A stretch of 60,000 bases of DNA from Cristatella mucedo. Its lineage: Eukaryota > Bryozoa > Phylactolaemata > Cristatellidae. The notes under the pieces are model-generated. The model did not search any database, was not told the DNA's origin, and saw only the letters and a program-made list of their open reading frames with translations. The position numbers and the translations under genes are program-made. The stretch's first letter is position 1. Every line of letters begins with the position of its first letter. The stretch lies in the NCBI GenBank assembly GCA_009760855.2, contig WPIO01000129.1, forward strand, positions 972,001 through 1,032,000. The letters are read 5' to 3'. Positions 51,040 through 60,000 of this stretch are shown piece after piece.

Positions 51040-52015
51040 ACATGGCAGCCTTGACAAAACACCCCCGACAAAAGAGCCCCAGCAAATTAACCTCGACAAA
51101 ATTGCTCAGTAAAATCGATGCCAACGAAAGAGTCCGTCGAAAACGTCCACTATCGATCTTTAAAAAATCAGTTAATTGACAGAATCGAACAGTTGACGAC
51201 GAAACCAGTAGTCGGCTAATTCAATCACCACGTTGTAGAACGAGTTATAAAGAGGTCGTGTTCACGTTCTTAGATTAAAAATTTATGACTAGTTGAGTTT
51301 TACGAATATCCTTGAAAAATAGAATCTAAGAAAGGAAACAAGTACTTTATTAGATTTCGACTCGAAAGGCAAGAGTCTGTTCTAATGGAAGTCAATCGTG
51401 GAGGTGAGTAAAGGCCAACTGTCGTGGAAGTTTGAAGGTACCCGAGAACGGTGTGACATTAATCACCGAATGCAGTCACCCCGCTGACCTTGCAAAGAAC
51501 AAAACAGCTAAGCCAGAAGAGCAGATTCGGAGTCGTGCTGCTGATGGAATGGAAAACTTCGACAGATAATTTAAAACAGCACTTGATATATTCATGTAAG
51601 AATTTCTCAGTTGACTTCTTGGAATCGTCTACAGTCCGACTATTTAACCGACTTCTTAAGGCATTTTTTCTGTTTGATTAACTTAAAAATACATTTTAAG
51701 CAATATGTTGTTTTCAAGTTATTTGATTATCAGTATTTTAGAACACGATCATTTTTTTATTCCTTTAATACAAGTTAACTAATAATAAAGATTAGATACA
51801 CTTATAATATAAAGAAGTAATAATTAGTGATAGTATTTACAGCTTGTCTCCAAAGGTTCTGAAGTAGTGGGTTTTTAGTTTTTATCAAAATAAATGGCAA
51901 TCGATACAAACTGTAATAAAAAAATTCTTTACTTTAAAAAAATGTAGATTGACTGAGATTTTGTGGTCTCGCTATTTGGTTAGAGCTGTTTTGTCCTTGG
52001 CTATTTTGACGGGTC
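51040..52015. mobile_element. Possible non-autonomous DNA transposon, AT-rich
   Basis: The left end has CGACAAAA-type motifs repeated (51060-51115). The right end has TTTTGTCC and TTTTGACGGG (51990-52010), which fits an imperfect inverted copy. The interior is much richer in A and T than its flanks and encodes nothing recognised. Target duplication not identified. Confidence 0.3.
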
Positions 52016-52630
52016 AGCATCGGTAGGGAACTGCCCAGTGTTGGATAAATCAGCAAGCATTTACTTGCACAGCCATACTAATGCCCATTAGTAACTAAAA
52101 TAGAAGCTTCTTGGTCTTGTGATGCTCAGGAATTTCAGCCGATTTCAGCTCCCCCCCCCCCGACGTTTAGGTGCTGCAGCTTATTTTAACCACAGTGAGC
52201 ACAGTCTTAAGTTTCAGCGCCACTGTTAGAGCCCTCCTCACCTTGCTCACGCTTGCTTGCTCACGACTTCTATTCAAACTCGGCTCCGGGGCACTGCCTA
52301 CGTACTAGACTCACGCTTTCCAGATTTTGTCACGACAGCATTTTACTTTGTCATCACTACCATCTTTAAGTTATGCGATAGGAATTTTTGTCACCGCAAA
52401 GTACCAGGAACTGTAAGGGAACGATAGCCTTGGCGATGGCCCGGAAACTTGTTACTCGAAGGTCGAAACCGATTCGTAGTCCGGAATAGCCAGTGAAGCT
52501 GGCCTGAGCTACCAGCATTGTCTGAAAAAAAATGCTGATCCTACCATGCACTCCTCAGCTGGCAATAATTGGCTAATGAATTGGCGAAATGAACTAGTTA
52601 GTATTTGGCAGGCGTCGAATTGAAGGTGGC

Positions 52631-52678
52631 TGCATCGAGGCGCTACTGCATCGAGGCGCTACTGCATCGAGGTGCTAC
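52631..52678. repeat. 16-base tandem repeat, 3 units
   Basis: TGCATCGAGGCGCTAC three times, the last with one change. Confidence 0.92.
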
Positions 52679-52798
52679 TGCAGTGCTTTATAGATGCTAT
52701 ACCTAATATGCATACTATATATAATATATAGCAATAACATAATATAAATAATGTAATATAATGCAGTGCTTTTATCTGTCCATGGTTTTTCTTTCCTC

Positions 52799-52836
52799 GG
52801 GAGAGTTTTCTGACAACAAGAAGTAAAAGCAAGTTG
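52799..52836 (+). pseudogene. Duplicate of DCTN4 exon 13 end plus splice donor
   Basis: 38 bases match 50611-50648 at 33 positions. All five differences are A/G transitions. The match spans the exon-intron boundary, so it is a genomic duplication, not a retrocopy. Confidence 0.65.
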
Positions 52837-53340
52837 ATGACAAATAAAAATCTGCATGCAACTTTTAAGTAGTTACAGGTGGTGCAAGAAATTGCTAGCA
52901 TGTCAATATATAGGAGGCTGCAGAATAGGTAATGAACTGCGTGCATGCAACCTTTAGCATTATGCTTACTTTAGGTATTACTTCTATGTTGATGTACTCC
53001 AACGCCGATGCAGCCAGTGACTTCCAGCAGCCGGGATGAATTGTAGTTACGAAAAATAGTAGGCAGGTGGGTTTGAACCTAAAACCCGGCATCTACTAAT
53101 TTAGCTCTTTTAGGCCAAGTCACGTCGATGTCTGGTGAGAAGCTACCTAATATACCTTATCCCTCGGTCAGTAAGCCAACAGCCTAGTTTCTCTCATTTT
53201 GATCATGTTGACACTGGTTTTATCTGCGGATGACACAGCTCATTTCCTAGAACTTAAATCCATGTATGATCCCACTTTCTGAATTTAGCCGTAATCAAGG
53301 GACAAGTGCGAGCTGGCTTTTTATTATGTAGAAGGTTGAA

Positions 53341-54855
53341 ATGCCCTGTGCCATGCACGTGCGAGCTTTCCGGCCATCTATGATTATCTCCGCTTTCCCC
53401 GGGCACATATTCAGCTTATCAAGCGAAGTTCGCCTGAGGGAATCAGTACGGTCGATCTGTCAATGTACTGAATGTCTGGCTGTGCTAAAGACATTGCATT
53501 CACCTGCTGGCATTTACAAGCAACTCGTGATGGGTAATAATGGTTTCCCTAAAAAAGAGGACCATAGTTACGTTATAAGTCTCATTGTGCAGCAAGGCGT
53601 TATGTACAAGCAACAGAAAGTGTGCAACCACGTGAGTGCCAAGGCAGCTCTGCCTGGTGCAGGGCAAAAGCAGTGGTCGATGGCAGGCGATTTGTTATTC
53701 CATGCGGCTGCCTCAAGTCGCCATGCTGCCACACCCCCTACCCGTAGGTACATATGATACCCATTTTGCACCTATTGGCAGAAAATACCTGTTGATGGCC
53801 GAAACCGTGTGCATTTTCGTCGAATTTTGACCAGTCGTTAGTCTTAATTATTGTTGCCAGCCCATCATCCTGTTGAAACTCGTTTTAGCAATTAATTGCA
53901 TCAAGCACGGCTAACTATACGGATTTTTTAAATGGTAAGGTCAATATTTTTCTAGTTTATGCTCCTAAAAAGTTTTTGGGAGATTTTAATTTTTGCATTA
54001 CCGTGCAGGAGTCTCCTGACCTAGTGGTAATGGCAGCCTGGCTGGTGAGCCTGGCTTGCTGTCGTGTAAAGACTATACCGTTGCCTGGATCGTAAAGTAA
54101 TCGAATCTTAGCACCAGTCTCTTTCTGTTTTGGCCTCGTCACAAGTGAGGCATTCGCTGAGCATTGACCGCATGAAGCTACCGGACTCGTTCACCAGTCT
54201 CTTCCTGTTTCAAAGTTAGCCGTATGTGACGTTTCCATTGAGTTTCGGCAGTGTAGCACCGAGTGGCTTACTGTGTTGGTTATTTTTATTTTTTCTCGCT
54301 GTTGTGTGGATAGTGGATAGCTTATATTCTGCTCGCTTTGCTCGTTTTTGTCATGTGTTGATAACTCGCCTGTCCACAATAGCGGGTGGAACTCGCAGTT
54401 TAAAAATAATAAAAAACTAACGTACACCCGTGAATAATCTCGGAAACCTCCAGCTTTGCTTTGCTGGGATGCAGGCTGCCTGCTGACCTGTCAGACTGGT
54501 GAGCCCGAACCACTGATTGCGAAGCTTCAAGTTCTTGTTCTTCTGGGCAGTGAATTAGCATTGAGTTGTAAGGACAGAGCAGGACGTGCTGACCATCTTT
54601 ATAAATTTATATCAACCTCCCTGTCCTCGTGAAGAAGCATGGGCAGATTCTATTAATGCACGTAAAGGGAACATGCTGGCAATATCCGTACCAATGGCAG
54701 GCGTATTATTACTTTCGTTTGGTAGCGCGCACTATGGCAGCTTTTTAAGTGAGAGCTAGCTGTTCGAAAAGCAAGCACCTTTTTATTGCAGCACTTGGTG
54801 GGTCTTTGTGATTCGTCCTTCGTGTGCATGTTGCGATGTTACTACCAAATATTTG
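53341..54855. other. No gene assigned
   Basis: An open frame of 138 codons at 53341-53757 is not recognised and has no clear splice context. No repeat family is assigned. Confidence 0.35.
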
Positions 54856-54856
54856 G

Positions 54857-54945
54857 TAATAATAATAATAATAATAATGCACTTGATAAAGCGCCCCCAG
54901 AGAACTCAATCTCTTCCTTGGCGCTTCACATTTGCTGAATGCTTT
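54857..54945 (-). mobile_element. LINE A tail
   Basis: ATA repeats then TGCACTTGATAAAGCGCCCC and GAACTCAATCTCTTCCTTGG in reverse complement. Confidence 0.75.
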
Positions 54946-54949
54946 ATGT

Positions 54950-54974
54950 GCAGCATCTGTGTAAAGTGCTCAGT

Positions 54975-55048
<74 letters not shown>

Positions 55049-55090
55049 CAGTTCTCTGTGGGTGCTTTAGAAATGTATTATTATTATAAG
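54950..55090 (+). mobile_element. LINE A tail with internal GA expansion
   Basis: CTGTGTAAAGTGCTCAGTGA, then the GA run, then GATTCAGTTCTCTGTGGGTG and ATT repeats. The GA run sits where other copies have AGAAAGAGATT. Confidence 0.75.
54979..55046. repeat. GA microsatellite
   Basis: A pure GA run embedded in the LINE A tail. Confidence 0.97.
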
Positions 55091-55320
55091 CACCAGTGGT
55101 CACCTAAGGCGACAGTAAAGGGTGTCGCAGTGTTGAGCGCAAGCTGCTGGAGTGACGTGTAGCTGCATATGCAAATTAGAAAGTCGCCGCCTCCTTTTTA
55201 AACTCACCATTGCTGTACTGTTGTAGTAGCAACGCCATAAATTTGACTCAAAAGACCCTGCGTAGACATGACGTCAGTGACTGAGCAGCTGACGGTCTAA
55301 CTTGCAAGCATTGCTTATCG

Positions 55321-55326
<6 letters not shown>

Positions 55327-55390
<64 letters not shown>
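55327..55390. repeat. TA microsatellite
   Basis: Nearly pure TA dinucleotides. Confidence 0.97.
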
Positions 55391-55399
55391 GACTAGACA

Positions 55400-56840
55400 C
55401 TGGCTCTTCGGCGAAACTCATTGCACCAGACGCGGCCCCAGGGCGGTCACGCACCTAGTCACCAAGGCACTCGCATGCAGGCTAGAGGCCGTGAGAGCGT
55501 GCTTCCAACCTGTCGTTTACATTGCAACCGAGACCTATCTGATCGCGTGTCTGGCGGTCGGTTTCGCAGGTTGCACTGACACTTCAGTACTGGTACAGCA
55601 GCCCCACAGCTGTGTCGCAGCAAGCTGAGGCTGAGAGAAGCCGGATGGACATACCACTGCTGATTAACCTGGGCACTGCCGCGAGTGCCAACTAGAGTCC
55701 GGTGTCACCACTGCCCGGTCGTACTCACTGCCGCGTGGCCACTGCTCGATGCGTCGCTGGCATCGTGTTGCTGCAGGCGCGTGTGACGAGTGAAGGCCAC
55801 TCGACGTGTGCCACCAGATCGTCGGTCGAGTTTTGGTTATGTGCTTTTAAGAAATGCGCTTATGTATCCTAATGCAGCCGAAGCCGTGTTGTAGCTTTTT
55901 TGTCGGCAGTACATATTTATTGAGCTGTAGATGCTGCTGATTTGTTTCCCTTGCCATTCCTTAGCACAGCAATGTGCTTGGGAGGCCGCACGGCAGCTAT
56001 GAAAAGCCTCGCAATTGGTTTGAGAGGCTGTCAAGCTGGTGGTCAGGCTCCTGCTTAAGCAAAGGGAAGTGTCATTATTGTGCTTGCCCCCATGCACGAG
56101 CAGCTTGATCGTGATGTGATAGCTTGTTTACATTCTAAACAGTTTGTTGAGTACCCTATAAACGTGTCGTTCGGGAGCTTTTTGTTTGCTTTTGCCGTAC
56201 GAGCCGTGCGAGTAGCGTATTCAGATTGCTTTTGCTGGCCTGATAACTAACACCTGCTTGTCCACGTCTGGGTTCCAGGAGTTCATGACCATATCATATT
56301 TTCCCAGTTTGACAACTGCAGGCCTCTGCTGAGACCGAATGCTATATTGTTCACGCTCTGTGGACCTGCTTTCTTTTAGCGTCGGACACTTAACGAAGCA
56401 GTTTTCTCCGAAGCTGTTTCTTCATCCTTCAAAAATCCGAAGATGCTGCCTGCGATTTAATACGGATTTAGTATGGCGATCAAGGTGGAACCCCCCCCCC
56501 AGGGATAGAGCGATCATGCCTGATGCAGCAGCGTGGCAGGGCAGGCGATTCAACCATCGCTCGGCAAGTCATTCACTTCATCACGTCTGCTACTCGTACA
56601 CTAGAAACACACTTGTTATAATAGCTCGTACTAATTGCAATATGCAGGTAATTGCTGGCGTTTCCAGCACGCTTCTTGCTGTTTGCTACTGCTCGAGACC
56701 GATTGCTGCAGCTAGAAGCTGGTGTGGGCACAGATGTTTGCCGAATTCTAAATTGAGCACTCCGCTAGTTTTAAAGGGAGAGGCAGCCATAATGTCTTAG
56801 ATGCAGCCCATCTATGGTGAAGGAATCGTTAAAGCTTACT
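55400..56840. other. No gene assigned
   Basis: Mixed-composition sequence. An open frame of 153 codons at 56339-56800 is not recognised. Confidence 0.35.
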
Positions 56841-56844
56841 ACCC

Positions 56845-57105
56845 TTAATCTCGTATTCCCACCTGGTCCAACGCTTGCTGGAGGGTTTGGGATATGCCCA
56901 AGGCTATATACGTTGCACTAAAGCTTGGTCCCTTAGAGCTCTTATGGGAGAAGCAGCTGCACGTTGAGTGGGCCTTTTTTGCTAGCATCTTCATATCAGA
57001 TGCCAGATGGCTTAATGTTTCACCCTTCTGCCTAATCCTACTTAAGTAGCTCCTCCCTATAACTGATCGTGTCTGCATTATGTCCAAGACGGGCTCTCGG
57101 TACAT
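56845..57105 (-). pseudogene. Gag-like fragment of an LTR retrotransposon
   Basis: The minus strand contains KGETLSHLASDMKMLAKKA, and in a shifted frame PIRALRDQA, then LGISQTLQQALDQVGI. The order 'GE[ST]L..lA.di..L..kA ... alrdqa ... lg...l.qal' resembles the capsid region of Ty3/gypsy-type gag. Frames are broken and no protease or polymerase is seen nearby. Confidence 0.4.
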
Positions 57106-57109
57106 TGAC

Positions 57110-58500
57110 TAATTTCCCACACTTCCCAAAAATCCGAAAGCTACAGCCCGCCTAAAGCAGCTACGGCGGACCTCTCGAGCAGGCTCGCACAGGCCACCAG
57201 CCATCAGCGAATCAATCGGATCAGTCATTACGACGAGGTGGCCACGTGCTCGAACCGGTTGCAGTTAAGTCTCCCTCTTTACCGCACAATCATAAGTAAG
57301 TATACCTTCTTCGGCTCTTTCCAGACAGATCTCGGGATATCTAACTGTCCTGAAATTCCAGCTATCGGCAGATGGCTTATTTATCCCAGACGTCGCCGTA
57401 TAGGCTGGACTAGCGCCTGGGTTTCACGGCTGTGTGACCCGCCGTCCGATCCACGAATTCACTCGCTGCAGTTAACCTTCGCTGGCGGGTTGGGGGAGCT
57501 GCTGTTGCTCAAACTGGCTTACGTTTTTGACATTCGCTCATCGGTAGCGCCGCTGGGGCAGCCATCTTCCAAAGGCTTCTTAGAATTCGGCTTCGCACGT
57601 AGTGGAAGCGTCGTGTCGCACCGCTTCCTCCTCAAACTCAGCAGGAAGTCTCATGTCGGACCGTCTCACAGCAACTTGCTTGCGGCTCAAAATAACACCG
57701 TTCACCACAAAGACTGGAATGCGTTAATTTTCTCCTTGCTGCACTTTTAATAATTTAAGCTTATCACCGTCTGCTGGTTCAAATTTTGTAGTTTGTCCTC
57801 CAGACGGTCCGGGTGCCGACAGACACATCCTTCGAATGCTTGTGACGAGTCGTAGCTTCCCTAGAAAAAGGCCATTTTGTTATAGGCTACAGAACACTGC
57901 TGAGACTCGGGGTTAAATTCAACAAGTGACACTAAACTGATAAAAGATAATTCACTGTTGCTCTAAAACACTAGCTCTTCGCAAGTACCTTATTGATTTT
58001 GGCTTCCACGGTCTGCTGAGAACTAGAACCTCGCCCCAGACTACGTCTCCGGACAGTGGGCTGGCGTCCTCGAAGTACGCTGTGGCTGCTGCGATCGCCT
58101 GTTGAGATATAGTCCTTTGGAGACTTAGTCCTTTGTCCTTAGTTCTATGCCTTACCTCAATAGAAATTGGAAGCCATAGAAAACTACACGAGCAATCCCC
58201 AAAGTACTTCACGCAGAAACAGAGTCACTTGGAACTTAAGAACTACGCCCAACGTAAGCGGTTATCATACGATCATTCTTTATATTAGTAGTGTGCAGTG
58301 GCGTAGTGAGACCTTTCGACGTCCGGGGTCAAAGCTGCAAATGGCGCCCCTCCCCTGTCAAAGTTTGCTGCAAAATAGCTCCGGCACAGAAGAAATGCAG
58401 AAAACAAGCGACATATCGAGTCGGGCACACCGTTTTTAACTGTAGTAAAGGGTACAAGGTCGCTATTGCAGCTTTAACTTAATTAAATTTTCTTGGCCTT
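57110..58500. other. No gene assigned
   Basis: An open frame of 170 codons at 57238-57750 (+) is not recognised. It could be antisense to a decayed mobile element. Confidence 0.3.
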
Positions 58501-58504
58501 GAAC

Positions 58505-58655
58505 GTGGCAAACGTGTCTATGAAGTCTGTTGGCTACCGAATGCCTACCGAAAGCCGCTTAGGCTGTGAGTGCGCTATACAAAACTCCAGCGTAACACCC
58601 ATATAGTCATAGTGGATTTGTGGAGTTACAGACGGAGATACATTTCATCCATTAC
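58505..58655 (+). mobile_element. LINE B 3' UTR fragment
   Basis: GAAGTCTGTTGGCTACCGAA, AAAGCCGCTTAGGCTGTGAG and GGAGTTACAGACGGAGATAC match the other LINE B 3' ends. Confidence 0.75.
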
Positions 58656-58689
58656 ATATTTCCAGTTTGATGAAAGTCAATTTTTGCCA

Positions 58690-59165
58690 GTGTTTTTTCT
58701 TTATGCTTAACAAGGCCAATCAAAGCGTCGATCTTGCCCCCAATGATGCTTTCAGATAAGACAGGATTCTCTTCAGCGTGTTAAAAATACGTTCAAAACT
58801 TGCAACAGATACAGCTATGGTTAGACGGACTTGCAAAGGAAACTCTCAAATTAGGAAACACATCTTTTCCATAACTGACAATGAAAGACATGAGTTCCAG
58901 TGGGGTCTTTGCTGCCGAGTCGTGACGTGTCACAAGAAGCATTTTACAGTTACACATTTCACTGTACAGCTCTGTTCCATCAATGTCTGAAAAATAGAAG
59001 CCCCCAAGATCTAGGTATTACTGGCGGAGTCTGAGATGGTCAAGTGTCTTCAAAAGCTGCTCAACTGCCTGCAAGAAACCAAATGTGACATCAAGATCTG
59101 TGAGCCGGGAGAACCTAATAGGAAACTCTTGTCGGAGATAGTCTACATCATACTTCATTATTCTT
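58690..59165 (-). pseudogene. hAT-family transposase C-terminal fragment
   Basis: On the minus strand: YDVDYLRQEF near 59140, LTDLDVTFGFLQAVEQLL near 59080, TPLELMSFIV and FPNLRV near 58880, then LTIAVSVASFERIFNTLKRI near 58790. The last matches the hAT dimerisation motif ('ip.s.a..ERsFS.lk.i...lR'), as in ZMYM1/DUF4371-type elements. A frame shift separates the last two blocks. The element probably extends toward 60000 but no further domain was recognised. Confidence 0.68.
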
Positions 59166-60000
59166 GAAATTTCCTCCTCTCCCGTGCGACCAGCGTCTTA
59201 AGAGAGTTCTCCAGGCATCTGCGTCCTTTAGAAAATTCTTTGTTCAACTGCAACTCCCCCACAATTCAGTTCGAAGTAGCTTCGGAATGACGTGTAAAAT
59301 AGAGGTTTGGTCAAACTTCAGGTAGCCGATACGATATTAAGGGTCAGCACTTGGGAAATTTCAGTGGATTCCATATCTTCTTTTGTTGTGCTAGTGCTTG
59401 CAGCCCCAGTGTCAAGAATATGACTGCCCTCGTCTTCACAGGGCGAAACTTTTTTTCACGAAGCTTTTACCTAGCAGAGTGTTTTTGTTTCTCCAGTCCG
59501 CTGTCATGCTTTCTGCCTCCACTCTTTTTCTCCTCGGCTCCCTGCTCCTGTCAATATCTCCGTCCTGCTTGCTTTTGTACTCCTCAAACTGAACCTCCTT
59601 GTTTTATCTGTGACTGTCAACACTGTCCTCGTGTTTTTCTGTGTCTTCACTGTCTTCAACAGCTTTGCCCTATTCACGAAACCTTCTTATACCGTGCAGG
59701 AGACTTGCTCGCATCTTTTCAAGTTTTCGTTCGATGGGCTGAGCAACGCTTGCTGTTTTTCCTCCCATGTCTTCGGAAAATCGATTGGGGTGACCAACAA
59801 TGTGCAAAAGCAAACAGCGGCCGTAGTTGCAATGCAGTTCACGGAGGCTGCTCTGGAGTAACAGTGACCTTCACACCGCTGACTCCGTCTCCGGAGGCAG
59901 AGGTTGAGCCTTAGCTGGACAAAAAGGCTTCGGGGAAGATTGCAAGTGCCGACGTCGTCAATATGTGCTGGCGCCAGGAGACTCCGAGCACACACCATCT

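Noticed and set aside
53341-53757. Candidate for the missing last DCTN4 exon
   Set aside because: Its translation does not resemble the p62 C-terminus, and no phase-0 acceptor leads into a suitable block.
59351-59914. 187-codon + strand open frame rich in Cys and Phe
   Set aside because: No signal of a family. It lies antisense to sequence next to the hAT relic, and the composition looks like chance from a pyrimidine-rich strand.

Overview
This window looks like intron-rich metazoan nuclear DNA, most likely from an invertebrate. Canonical GT-AG introns are spread over kilobases, and the space between exons is packed with decayed non-LTR retrotransposons, tRNA-headed SINEs and microsatellites. 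No bacterial operons, CRISPR array or rRNA are visible. I cannot name the species.

Region 1 (about 1-21.8 kb, + strand) holds the 3' part of a multi-domain gene. Leucine-rich-repeat exons (348-416, 3390-3491) lead to a GC-rich 2.1 kb exon (9876-11994). That exon encodes the end of the LRRs, a ROC GTPase domain (GETGAGKTS, DFGGH, THCD) and a COR domain, as in the MFHAS1/LRRK (ROCO) family. Four further exons (12110-12163, 14529-14720, 18908-18991, 21058-21779) add a trypsin-like serine peptidase with a visible His/Asp/Ser triad. The phases join all seven exons into one frame of about 1113 residues. If splicing confirms this, the product is an LRR-ROC-COR-peptidase fusion: a sensor/switch GTPase carrying its own protease effector. 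This is the most interesting object in the window. Its introns hold LINEs, SINEs and a Helitron-type helicase fragment.

Region 2 (21.8-28.9 kb) is intergenic and made largely of LINE fragments, including a tail-to-tail pair of elements with ATTAC tails.

Region 3 (28948-50905, + strand) is DCTN4, the dynactin p62 subunit, in 14 recognisable coding exons totalling about 452 codons. The final roughly 40 codons were not found.

Region 4 (50.9-60 kb) contains an echo of a DCTN4 exon end, an AT-rich block with possible imperfect terminal repeats, microsatellites, a gag-like relic and an hAT transposase relic on the minus strand.

The repeats fall into a few families. LINE A is L2/CR1-like, with a tail ending in ATT repeats. 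LINE B is related, with a tail ending in ATTAC repeats. SINE1 has a tRNA head and a LINE A-like tail. SINE2 has a tRNA head and a different body. They suggest one active LINE lineage that mobilised SINEs by tail sharing. No functional link between the ROCO-peptidase gene and DCTN4 is visible beyond adjacency.
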